Source of the DNA: JAAYCI01 sp964369525
GTDB taxonomy: Bacteria; Bacillota; Clostridia; Oscillospirales; Ruminococcaceae
Direction: 5' to 3'
Assembly (NCBI GenBank): GCA_964369525.1
Contig: CAYJEW010000057.1
Span: forward strand, 1-11,411
DNA length: 11,411 bases
In this document: one piece after another, positions 5,970 through 11,411 of the stretch
How positions within the stretch are numbered: the first letter of the stretch is position 1
Layout: each line of letters opens with the position of its first letter
Made by a program: the position numbers and the translations under genes
The notes under the pieces: generated by a model
Database searches by the model: none
What the model saw: only the letters and a program-made list of their open reading frames with translations
What the model was told of the DNA's origin: nothing

Positions 5970-6320
5970 ATGAGTGCAAAAAGCAACAAAGTTCATGTGA
6001 AAACCGGCGACACCGTAGAGATTATTTCTGGGCGCGACTACGCCAAAAGTGACGCCGGCAAACGCCCCCGTGGCAAGGTGCTGGCAGTGTCGCCAAAAGA
6101 GGGCAAGGTTATTGTAGAGGGCCAAAACATGGTGCAAAAGCATGTTAAGCCTCGCAGGGCCGGCCAGCAGGGCGGTATTGTAAAGGCCGAGGCCGCAATG
6201 TATGTTAGCAAGGTAATGCCTGTTTGCTCTAAATGCGACAAGGCTACCCGTGTTGGCCACAGTGTGGACAAAAACGGCAAAAAAACACGTGTGTGCAAGC
6301 GCTGCGGCGCCGAGCTGTAA
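5970..6320 (+). CDS. rplX: 50S ribosomal protein L24 with C-terminal zinc knuckle
   Basis: L24 is an assembly-initiator protein of the 50S subunit that binds the 5' end of 23S rRNA. The 116-residue product has the KOW domain near the N-terminus (VKTGDTVEIISGRDYAKSDA, with GKRPRGKVLAVSPKEGKVIV following) and the family HVKPRRAGQQGGI stretch at about 58-70. The C-terminus carries two CxxC pairs, C86/C89 and C109/C112 (VCSKC and VCKRC), which should bind one zinc ion. Some L24 proteins have this four-cysteine form and others lack it. ATG at 5970 follows AAGGAGGAG at 5956-5964, which overlaps the rplN stop. Confidence 0.97.
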   Translation: MSAKSNKVHVKTGDTVEIISGRDYAKSDAGKRPRGKVLAVSPKEGKVIVEGQNMVQKHVKPRRAGQQGGIVKAEAAMYVSKVMPVCSKCDKATRVGHSVDKNGKKTRVCKRCGAEL

Positions 6321-6338
6321 AAGAAGGGAGAGAGCAGT

Positions 6339-6878
6339 ATGGCAAGATTGAAAGACCAGTATCAAAAAGAGATTGCTCCTGCCTTGATGAAAAAGTTTGG
6401 CTATAAGAGCGTTATGCAGATACCAAAGCTGGACAAGGTAGTAGTAAATGTTGGGTGTGGCGAGGCTCGCGACAACCCAAAAATCGTAGAAGCAATTATT
6501 AACGACCTGGGCATTATTACAGGCCAAAAAGCAGTTGTATGTAACGCTAAAAAGAGCGTGGCAAACTTTAAACTGCGTGAGGGCATGCCCATTGGTGCAA
6601 AGGTAACTTTGCGCGGCGAGCGTATGTATGAGTTTGTAGACCGTTTGTTCTCGGTAGCGCTGCCCCGTGTGCGCGATTTTCGTGGCATTTCGGGCAACTC
6701 GTTTGACGGACGCGGCAACTACTCGGTTGGTGTACGCGAGCAGCTGATGTTTCCTGAGATAGATTACGACAAGATAGATGCGGTGCGCGGCATGGATATT
6801 GCTTTTGTTACAACCGCAAATACAGACGAAGAAGCAAAAGAGTTGCTAAGCTTGCTTGGCGCTCCGTTTGCAAGCTAA
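6339..6878 (+). CDS. rplE: 50S ribosomal protein L5
   Basis: L5 binds 5S rRNA with L18, anchors it in the central protuberance and contacts the P-site tRNA and S13. The 179-residue length is standard. Recognisable segments are the N-terminus ARLKDQYQKEIAPALMKKFG, the stretch IPKLDKVVVNVGCGEA at about 28-43, KKSVANFKLREGMPIGAKVT at about 71-90, the strongly conserved FRGISGNSFDGRGNYSVGVR at 114-133, and EIDYDKIDAVRGMDI near the end. ATG at 6339 is preceded by GAAGGGAG at 6323-6330, weaker than most ribosome binding sites in the window. The gene is followed by the zinc-type S14, the usual order. Confidence 0.98.
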   Translation: MARLKDQYQKEIAPALMKKFGYKSVMQIPKLDKVVVNVGCGEARDNPKIVEAIINDLGIITGQKAVVCNAKKSVANFKLREGMPIGAKVTLRGERMYEFVDRLFSVALPRVRDFRGISGNSFDGRGNYSVGVREQLMFPEIDYDKIDAVRGMDIAFVTTANTDEEAKELLSLLGAPFAS

Positions 6879-6890
6879 GGGGGGAAAAGC

Positions 6891-7076
6891 GTGGCAAAAA
6901 CAAGTATGAAGGTTAGCCAAAAACGTCCGGCAAAATTTTCAACAAGGGCATACACCCGCTGTAAGATTTGCGGCCGCCCGCACGCTTACCTTCGCAAGTA
7001 CGGCGTATGCCGCATTTGCTTTCGCGAGCTGGCGTACCGCGGTGAGATACCCGGGGTTCGTAAAGCTAGCTGGTAA
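6891..7076 (+). CDS. rpsN: 30S ribosomal protein S14, zinc-binding type Z
   Basis: S14 is a late-binding protein of the 30S head, close to S3 and S10. This is the short zinc form (type Z, also called rpsZ): 61 residues with C24, C27, C40 and C43 in CxxC-x12-CxxC spacing (RCKICGRPH and VCRICFREL), followed by the terminal GEIPGVRKASW. All four zinc ligands are intact. The start is GTG at 6891, preceded by AAGGGGGG at 6877-6884, which overlaps the rplE TAA. No other start gives the family MAKTSM-type N-terminus. The short zinc form in this position is usual in Gram-positive bacteria. The longest gap of the window (187 nt) follows. Confidence 0.98.
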   Translation: MAKTSMKVSQKRPAKFSTRAYTRCKICGRPHAYLRKYGVCRICFRELAYRGEIPGVRKASW

Positions 7077-7113
7077 CAAAAAGCAGGCTGTGGGCGCTAT
7101 AGCCCCGGCACAA

Positions 7114-7149
7114 TAGTCATTAGTCTTATAGTCATTGGTCGTTAGTTGA
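7114..7149. repeat. Degenerate heptamer array in the rpsN-rpsH gap
   Basis: The stretch divides into consecutive units TAGTCAT, TAGTCTTA, TAGTCAT, TGGTCGT and TAGTTGA (7114-7120, 7121-7128, 7129-7135, 7136-7142, 7143-7149). Four units are seven bases and one is eight, and all fit a T(A/G)GT core. It looks like a decayed short tandem repeat of seven-base period. It lies near the start of a 187-nt region without genes. No function is evident. Confidence 0.5.
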
Positions 7150-7151
7150 TG

Positions 7152-7236
7152 AAGGGTGAATGCCCTTTGAGTAGCAAGGTCGCCAAAAGGCGAAACCCGC
7201 TGCCAACTACCACAACTGGTGGCTAGTGGCTAAGCC
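7152..7236 (+). other. Hairpin series upstream of rpsH
   Basis: Several inverted repeats follow one another: AAGGG/CCCTT (7152-7156/7163-7167), TCGCC/GGCGA with an AAAA loop (7180-7184/7189-7193), CCAC/GTGG (7210-7213/7219-7222), and GGCT/AGCC (7221-7224/7233-7236). The last two share bases, so they are alternatives. A further GGGC/GCCC stem lies upstream at 7092-7105. None has a following T-run. The rpsH ribosome binding site AGGAGG is at 7250-7255. A structured leader is possible, but I recognise no known motif. Confidence 0.4.
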
Positions 7237-7263
7237 TAACAACTATATTAGGAGGTTTACGGC

Positions 7264-7662
7264 ATGCATATCACCGACCCTATCGCTGATCTGCTTACCC
7301 GCATCCGTAATGCGAGCGCCGCCAAACACCAAAACGTAGACATTCCCGCTTCTAACATGAAGAAGGCTGTTTGCAAAATTTTGGTGGATGAAGGCTATGT
7401 GCGCGGTATGCAGGTTATTGAAGATAAAAAGCAAGGTCTTATTCGTATCACTTTGAAATATCAAGAAAACGGCGCGCCTGTTATTGCAGGGTTGCGCAGG
7501 GTTTCGAAACCGGGTCTTCGTATATATTCAAGCTGCGAAGACATGCCTAAAGTAATGCGCGGGCTGGGCACCGCAATCGTATCCACCAGCAAAGGCGTGA
7601 TGACCGACAAAGCAGCCCGCAGTGAAAATGTGGGCGGCGAGGTTCTCGCGTTTGTATGGTAA
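7264..7662 (+). CDS. rpsH: 30S ribosomal protein S8
   Basis: S8 is a primary 16S rRNA-binding protein of the central domain; in E. coli it represses the spc operon by binding mRNA. The 132-residue length is typical. It starts MHITDPIADLLTRIRNA and has KKAVCKILVDEGYV at about 33-46. The RNA-binding C-terminal half shows LRRVSKPGLRIY and the signature GTAIVSTSKGVMTDKAAR, ending GGEVLAFVW. ATG at 7264 follows AGGAGG at 7250-7255. The gene comes after a 187-nt gap with hairpins and repeats, so it may be a separately controlled translation unit. Whether S8 binds that region is unknown. Confidence 0.98.
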   Translation: MHITDPIADLLTRIRNASAAKHQNVDIPASNMKKAVCKILVDEGYVRGMQVIEDKKQGLIRITLKYQENGAPVIAGLRRVSKPGLRIYSSCEDMPKVMRGLGTAIVSTSKGVMTDKAARSENVGGEVLAFVW

Positions 7663-7663
7663 G

Positions 7664-7671
7664 AAAGGGGG
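7664..7671 (+). promoter_or_regulatory. Ribosome binding site deciding the rplF start
   Basis: AAAGGGGG at 7664-7671 lies nine bases before the ATG at 7681 but only three bases before an in-frame TTG at 7675. The spacing therefore favours ATG 7681, which also gives the family N-terminus MSRIGRKP without two extra residues. Confidence 0.75.
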
Positions 7672-7680
7672 CTTTTGACA

Positions 7681-8226
7681 ATGTCGAGAATAGGAAGAAA
7701 ACCCATCGTCATTCCGCAGGGTGTTGAGATAAAGCTGGAAGGCAATAACATTACTGTGAAGGGCCCCAAGGGCACACTGGATTCCACTGTACATCCTTTG
7801 ATTACGGTAGAGCAGCAGGATGGCCAGCTACTGGTGAGCCGCCCGAATGATGAAAAGCAGGCACGCAGCCTGCACGGCCTTACCCGCACATTGATTGCCA
7901 ACATGGTAACAGGTGTGGCAGAGGGCTTTAAGAAAGAGCTGGAGATTCACGGTGTTGGCTACCGCGCAGCAAAGCAAGGCAACGACCTTGTGATGAACCT
8001 TGGCTACTCGCATCAGGTTATTATGAGCGAAAAAGACGGCATTACCATTGAAGTGCCGGAGCCAAGCAAGATTGTGGTGGTTGGCATAGACAAGCAAAAA
8101 GTTGGGCAGTTTGCCGCTGAAATTCGCGAAAAACGCCCGCCCGAGCCGTATAAAGGCAAAGGCATTAGGTACGCTAACGAGTTTGTGGCCCGCAAAGAGG
8201 GCAAAGCCGGCAAGGCTGGCGCATAA
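7681..8226 (+). CDS. rplF: 50S ribosomal protein L6
   Basis: L6 binds 23S rRNA near the sarcin-ricin loop and the GTPase-associated region. From ATG 7681 the product has 181 residues, in the normal range. It has two similar alpha/beta domains. The N-terminus is MSRIGRKPIVIPQGVEIKLE, LHGLTRTLIANMVTGVAEGF lies at about 64-83, ELEIHGVGYRA at 86-96, and the diagnostic PPEPYKGKGIRYANE at 153-167. A TTG six bases upstream would add Met-Thr but sits too close to the ribosome binding site. The gene begins 18 nt after the rpsH stop and is followed by rplR. Confidence 0.97.
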   Translation: MSRIGRKPIVIPQGVEIKLEGNNITVKGPKGTLDSTVHPLITVEQQDGQLLVSRPNDEKQARSLHGLTRTLIANMVTGVAEGFKKELEIHGVGYRAAKQGNDLVMNLGYSHQVIMSEKDGITIEVPEPSKIVVVGIDKQKVGQFAAEIREKRPPEPYKGKGIRYANEFVARKEGKAGKAGA

Positions 8227-8244
8227 AGGAAGGAGTGAAAAAGC

Positions 8245-8604
8245 ATGGTCAAAAAACCCGATAAGAATATTGCGCGTTTACGCCGTCATCGCCGTGTGCG
8301 CGGGCGGTTATCCGGAACGGCCGAGAGGCCAAGGCTTGATGTGTTTCGCTCCTCCAAACACATTTATGCACAAATTATCGACGATGTGAGCGGTACAACA
8401 CTGTGTGCAGCCTCTAGCATGGACAAAGGCTTTGGCGAGTACGGTGGCAATGTGGACGCAGCAAACCGCGTGGGCAAAGCTATTGCTGAAAAAGCTTTGG
8501 CAAAAGGTATTACCACAGTGGTGTTTGACAGAGGCGGCTTTGTATATCATGGTCGCGTAAAAGCACTGGCCGAAGGCGCTCGCGAAGGAGGACTGAAACT
8601 GTGA
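8245..8604 (+). CDS. rplR: 50S ribosomal protein L18
   Basis: L18 binds 5S rRNA together with L5 and places it in the central protuberance. The 119-residue product shows the basic N-terminus with RLRRHRRVRGRLSGTAERPR at about 11-30, then LDVFRSSKHIYAQIIDD at about 31-47, and the C-terminal VVFDRGGFVYHGRVKALAEG with AREGGLKL at the end. All of these are characteristic. ATG at 8245 follows GGAAGGAG at 8228-8235, close to the rplF TAA. The 3' end overlaps the start of rpsE, by four bases if S5 begins at GTG 8601 or one base if at ATG 8604, so the two are translationally coupled. Confidence 0.98.
   Translation: MVKKPDKNIARLRRHRRVRGRLSGTAERPRLDVFRSSKHIYAQIIDDVSGTTLCAASSMDKGFGEYGGNVDAANRVGKAIAEKALAKGITTVVFDRGGFVYHGRVKALAEGAREGGLKL
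8586..8591 (+). promoter_or_regulatory. Ribosome binding site for rpsE with two possible starts
   Basis: AGGAGG at 8586-8591 stands nine bases before GTG 8601 and twelve before ATG 8604. Spacers elsewhere in the cluster are mostly six to ten bases, which favours GTG, while codon strength favours ATG. The difference is a single residue. Confidence 0.6.
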
Positions 8605-9113
8605 TGCTTAAAAAGGAAGTACTGGATGCGTCCACAATGGACCTTGTGGAAAAGGTTGTTTCAATCAACCGTGTTTCCAAAACAGTAAAAGGTGGCCGTA
8701 TTTTCAAGTTTTCGGCCCTTGTAGTTGTGGGCGACGGCGCCGGCGTTGTAGGCTTTGGCCTAGGTAAAGCAGGCGAGGTACCCGAGGCGATTCGTAAAGG
8801 CATTGAAGATGCCAAGAAAAACCTTGTGCGTATTAACCTAAAAGGCACAACCATTCCTCATGAAACGGTTGGCAAGTTTGGCGCAGGACGTGTGCTACTT
8901 CGCCCCGCCGCACCTGGTACCGGTGTTATTGCCGGGGGTGCTGTGCGTGCAGTTGTTGAGGTGGCAGGCATTAAAGACATCCGCACAAAATGCATTCGTT
9001 CCAACAACCCCATAAACGTGGTTACCGCCACAATGAATGGGCTTGCAGGATTGGCCAGCGCCGAGAGCGTTGCCCAAAAGCGTGGCAAAAGCGTGCAGGA
9101 GATTTTACCCTAA
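8601..9113 (+). CDS. rpsE: 30S ribosomal protein S5
   Basis: S5 lies on the solvent side of the 30S subunit near the decoding region and takes part in translational accuracy and mRNA unwinding. The 170-residue product has the double-stranded-RNA-binding-like N-terminal domain, with VVSINRVSKTVKGGRIFKFS at about 19-38 and ALVVVGDGAGVVGFGLGKAG at 39-58. The C-terminal domain has GTTIPHETVGKFGAGRVLLR at 82-101, PGTGVIAGGAVRAV, and RGKSVQEIL at the end. Starts at GTG 8601 and ATG 8604 are both possible; I chose GTG for its better ribosome binding site spacing. Both overlap the end of rplR. The gene ends just before the strong rpmD ribosome binding site. Confidence 0.96.
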   Translation: MMLKKEVLDASTMDLVEKVVSINRVSKTVKGGRIFKFSALVVVGDGAGVVGFGLGKAGEVPEAIRKGIEDAKKNLVRINLKGTTIPHETVGKFGAGRVLLRPAAPGTGVIAGGAVRAVVEVAGIKDIRTKCIRSNNPINVVTATMNGLAGLASAESVAQKRGKSVQEILP

Positions 9114-9130
9114 AAGGAGGCTAAACCAAA

Positions 9131-9613
9131 ATGGCAGAAGAGAAAACTACTTCGGCTGAGCTGCAAACGGAGGCCCCCGCACCAAAAGCCACCGCAGCAA
9201 AGAAACCGGCGGCAAAAAAGCCGGCAGCCGCTAAAAAGCCGGCAGTCGCTAAAAAACCGGCCGCTGAAAAAGCAGCAACCGAAAAGAAACCCGCAGCTGC
9301 GAAAAAACCTGCGGCAGAGAAAAAGCCCGCAGCTGAAAAAAAGCCTGCGGCTAAGAAAACAAGCGAAGCTAAAGGCGCCACTGTTGTTGTGGCTGCCAAA
9401 AAGCAGGACAACACAAAAAACGAGGCCCCCAAAAAGGGCAGCGTGAAGCTTACGCTACGCCGTGCACTAACCGGCCGCAGCCGCAACCAGATTGCGGTAG
9501 CCCAATCGCTTGGGCTAAAGCGGGTAGGAGACGTTAGCTTCCAGCCCGATACCGCCCCAACCGCAGGCAAAATTGCAAAAATTGCATTTTTGCTTGATGT
9601 GAAAAAAGCATAA
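9131..9613 (+). CDS. rpmD: 50S ribosomal protein L30 with long Lys/Ala/Pro-rich N-terminal extension
   Basis: L30 is a small non-essential-type 50S protein of about 60 residues. Here residues 103-160 match it: SVKLTLRRALTGRSRNQIAV, then QSLGLKRVGD and AGKIAKIAFLLDV. The slot between rpsE and rplO confirms the identity. The reading frame is 160 residues long because about 100 residues precede the domain: a short acidic start (MAEEKTTSAELQTEAP), then lysine/alanine/proline repeats with KKPA at 24, 29, 35, 41, 52, 58, 64 and 70, and a linker to about residue 102. The tail resembles those of histone H1-like proteins and should be disordered and strongly positive. ATG 9131 has the strong site AAAGGAGG at 9113-9120. 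A GTG at 9443, with AAAAAGGG upstream, could give a canonical L30 by internal initiation. Repeat units use varied codons. Confidence 0.9.
   Translation: MAEEKTTSAELQTEAPAPKATAAKKPAAKKPAAAKKPAVAKKPAAEKAATEKKPAAAKKPAAEKKPAAEKKPAAKKTSEAKGATVVVAAKKQDNTKNEAPKKGSVKLTLRRALTGRSRNQIAVAQSLGLKRVGDVSFQPDTAPTAGKIAKIAFLLDVKKA
9200..9358 (+). repeat. KKPA-repeat coding region in rpmD
   Basis: This segment encodes eight KKPA motifs separated by Ala, Val, Glu or Thr residues (residues 24-76 of the rpmD product). The DNA units are not identical: the Lys, Pro and Ala codons alternate among aaa/aag, ccg/ccc/cct and gca/gcc/gcg/gct. The array is therefore old enough to have diverged at synonymous sites, or is kept for its amino acid composition. 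Confidence 0.85.
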
Positions 9614-9642
9614 CGGCAAAGCCGCAAGGAGGTGCAATTGCA

Positions 9643-10080
9643 TTGAAGCTTCATGAACTAGCCCCAGCGCCGGGCAGCAACAAATCGGCTAAGCGCAAAG
9701 GCCGGGGCCATGCCTCGGGCAACGGCAAAACAGCCGGATACGGCCACAAAGGCCAAAAAGCACGTAGCGGTAGCAAACGAGCCGGCTTTGAAGGCGGCCA
9801 AATGCCTATGCAACGGCGTTTGCCCAAACGTGGGTTTACAAATATTTTTGCTACAAACTATGCCATTATCAGGGTGAGTGACCTGGAAATTTTTGAGGCG
9901 GGCAGTGTGGTAACACAACAAGCCCTAATTGAAAAAGGCCTTGTGAAAAAACCGCAGGATGGCGTTAAGGTTTTAGGAGATGGCGAAGTAACCAAAGCGC
10001 TTACCGTTCAGCTGGCCGCTTATTCGGCCTCGGCCAAAGAGAAAATCGAAAAGGCCGGCGGGAAGGCAGAGGTGGTCTAA
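9643..10080 (+). CDS. rplO: 50S ribosomal protein L15
   Basis: L15 is an assembly protein of the 50S subunit with a long glycine-rich, basic N-terminal extension buried in rRNA. The 145-residue product shows MKLHELAPAPGSNKSAKRKG at the start, GRGHASGNGKTAGYGHKGQK at about 20-39, and FEGGQMPMQRRLPKRGFTN at about 49-67. The globular C-terminal domain carries VLGDGEVTKALTVQLAAYS at about 110-128. The start is TTG at 9643, ten bases after AAGGAGG at 9626-9632. It gives exactly the family N-terminus, and the nearby TTG at 9638 is out of frame. The TAA stop directly touches the secY start codon. Confidence 0.97.
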   Translation: MKLHELAPAPGSNKSAKRKGRGHASGNGKTAGYGHKGQKARSGSKRAGFEGGQMPMQRRLPKRGFTNIFATNYAIIRVSDLEIFEAGSVVTQQALIEKGLVKKPQDGVKVLGDGEVTKALTVQLAAYSASAKEKIEKAGGKAEVV

Positions 10081-11409
10081 TTGTTCAATACATTTCGCAA
10101 CGCATGGAAGATAGAAGAGCTGCGTAAACGCATACTGTTCACGCTGATGATCATTTTAATTTTCCGCGTAGGTGTGGCTATTCCTGTTCCGTTTGTAAAC
10201 GTGAGCATGATAGGCCAGATAATAAACCAAGGTACTGGCGATATATTGGGCTATATGGACTTTATGTCCGGCGGTGCTTTGTCCAGCGCTTCTATATTTG
10301 CGCTGGGTGTGCAGCCGTACATTAACGCATCAATTATTATGCAGCTTTTGGCTGTGGCATTCCCTGCGCTAGACCGTATGCGCAAAGAAGGCCCGGAAGG
10401 CCAAAAAAGGTTTAACCGCATTACCCGCATGGCCGGTGCCGGCCTTGGTGTGGTTTTGGGAATTGCATACTACTTCTTGGTGCGCAATTTCTGGGTTAAT
10501 GGCGAAAATGCGCTGTTGTATGGCGCAGGGAGCGGTATGTTCTCGCAGATATTTGCAGCAGTTGTTATTGTGTTGTGTTTTACGGCCGGCGCGATGTTGC
10601 TGATGTGGATGGGCGAGCAGGTGGACCAAAAAGGTGTGGGCAACGGTATATCTATTCTTATCTTTGCAGGCATCATCTCGCGCTCGTCAGAGCTGGTTAC
10701 CGACATACGCGGTGCGCTGGAAACAGCAGCTGCGGGCCAACCCGAAATTTATATCTACCTGCCCATTATTGCTATTTTGGCACTGGCGGCAGTTGTTATG
10801 GTTGTTGTGCTTAACAGCGCAGAGCGCCGTATACCTGTGCAGTATGCCAAAAAGGTGGTAGGCCGTAAGATGTATGGCGGCCAGTCCACACATATTCCTA
10901 TTAAGGTTAACATGAGCGGCGTAATGCCTGTTATCTTTGCATCAGCCCTTACATCTATACCCGGCACAATTGTGCGCCTTGTAGACTTTGACCCGGTGGC
11001 ACACCCAATTTGGGCGTCGATACTAGATGCGCTATCTACAACAGGCGTTATTTATGGGCTTTTGTATGCACTGTTGATTATTGCGTTTAACTTTTTCTAT
11101 GTTGCCATTACCTACAACCCAATTGAGATGGCAAACAACCTGAAAAAGAACAACGGTGCAATTCCCGGCATTAGGCCCGGTAAGCCAACATCAGACTTTA
11201 TATCCCGTATTATTAGCAAAATAACACTTATTGGTGCGGTGTTCCTAGTGGTGGTAGCTGTAGGACCTATTCTACTTAGCAACATTACAAACATTGCCAT
11301 ACAGATGGGTGGTACATCTTTGCTGATTGTTGTGGGTGTTGCGCTGGATACCTCGCGCAGCCTTGAGAGCTTTATGCTAATGCGCCACCACAAAGGCTTT
11401 TTAGAGTAA
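10081..11409 (+). CDS. secY: Protein translocase subunit SecY
   Basis: SecY is the channel subunit of the SecYEG translocase in the cytoplasmic membrane. It moves unfolded proteins across or into the membrane with SecA or the ribosome. The 442-residue product is complete. Ten hydrophobic segments can be placed, roughly at 17-37, 69-95, 115-135, 154-176, 185-203, 224-245, 277-297, 318-342, 380-400 and 405-425. The cytosolic loop RRIPVQYAKKVVGRKMYGGQ (249-268) and the loop with NPIEMANNLKKNNGAIPGIR (346-365) are conserved SecA/ribosome contact regions. GVQPYINASIIMQLL lies in segment 2, and the end is MRHHKGFLE. The start is TTG 10081, immediately after the rplO TAA, with AGAGGTGG at 10068-10075 inside rplO. 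The next genes lie outside the window. Confidence 0.98.
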   Translation: MFNTFRNAWKIEELRKRILFTLMIILIFRVGVAIPVPFVNVSMIGQIINQGTGDILGYMDFMSGGALSSASIFALGVQPYINASIIMQLLAVAFPALDRMRKEGPEGQKRFNRITRMAGAGLGVVLGIAYYFLVRNFWVNGENALLYGAGSGMFSQIFAAVVIVLCFTAGAMLLMWMGEQVDQKGVGNGISILIFAGIISRSSELVTDIRGALETAAAGQPEIYIYLPIIAILALAAVVMVVVLNSAERRIPVQYAKKVVGRKMYGGQSTHIPIKVNMSGVMPVIFASALTSIPGTIVRLVDFDPVAHPIWASILDALSTTGVIYGLLYALLIIAFNFFYVAITYNPIEMANNLKKNNGAIPGIRPGKPTSDFISRIISKITLIGAVFLVVVAVGPILLSNITNIAIQMGGTSLLIVVGVALDTSRSLESFMLMRHHKGFLE

Positions 11410-11411
11410 GC

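Noticed and set aside
6226..6317. The four-cysteine end of L24 as a sign of something new
   Set aside because: Four-cysteine zinc-binding ends are a known variant of L24, so this is ordinary.
7244..7249. TATATT as a -10 box for a promoter just before rpsH
   Set aside because: It directly abuts the ribosome binding site, leaving no room for a normal transcript start, and no -35 box lies at the right distance.
9131..9442. A separate histone-like gene fused by error to rpmD
   Set aside because: There is no stop codon or separate strong ribosome binding site between the tail and the L30 domain, and the reading frame is continuous. A fusion protein is the simpler reading.
9121..9654. A 177-codon reverse-strand frame with AAGFF repeats opposite rpmD
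   Set aside because: It is the mirror of the KKPA-coding repeats on the + strand. The L30 domain, gene order and ribosome binding site all support the + strand gene.

Overview
This window is the S10-spc ribosomal protein gene cluster of a Gram-positive (Firmicutes/Bacillota-type) bacterium, most likely a member of the Clostridia. It runs from just upstream of rpsJ to the end of secY. All 22 genes are on the + strand and follow the classical order: rpsJ, rplC, rplD, rplW, rplB, rpsS, rplV, rpsC, rplP, rpmC, rpsQ, rplN, rplX, rplE, rpsN (type Z), rpsH, rplF, rplR, rpsE, rpmD, rplO, secY. The assignment to Clostridia is inference. It rests on strong AAGGAGG-type ribosome binding sites before nearly every gene, the 61-residue zinc-binding S14, an L24 with a C-terminal four-cysteine knuckle, frequent TTG/GTG starts and Firmicutes-like protein sequences. 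No genus can be named from the sequence alone.

Layout: 1-79 is the end of the rpsJ leader, with one small hairpin. 80-2071 holds S10, L3, L4 and L23. 2219-5503 holds L2, S19, L22, S3, L16, L29 and S17, very tightly packed with two overlapping junctions. 5589-7076 holds L14, L24, L5 and S14. 7264-10080 holds S8, L6, L18, S5, L30 and L15. SecY follows with its start codon directly after the L15 stop. The packing is broken by four longer gaps: rpsJ-rplC (114 nt), rplW-rplB (147 nt), rpsQ-rplN (85 nt) and rpsN-rpsH (187 nt). These contain palindromes, hairpins and 7-nt repeat units but no T-tract terminators. Three of them carry a hairpin of the form CGC(A/C)-AAAA-(T/G)GCG.

The products assemble into the 30S subunit (S10, S19, S3, S17, S14, S8, S5) and the 50S subunit (L3, L4, L23, L2, L22, L16, L29, L14, L24, L5, L6, L18, L30, L15). 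SecY is the membrane channel that docks at the ribosomal exit site, near L23 and L29.

Most of the window is ordinary housekeeping sequence. The clear exception is the gene in the rpmD slot. Its L30 domain is preceded by about 100 residues of lysine/alanine/proline-rich sequence with eight KKPA motifs, resembling the tails of histone H1-like proteins. Milder oddities are a 45-residue Arg/Gln/Asn/Gly-rich C-terminal tail on S3, a roughly 38-residue Ala/Thr-rich tail with an acidic end on L16, and the structured gaps. I found no mobile element, CRISPR array, tRNA or rRNA gene, or new multi-gene system.
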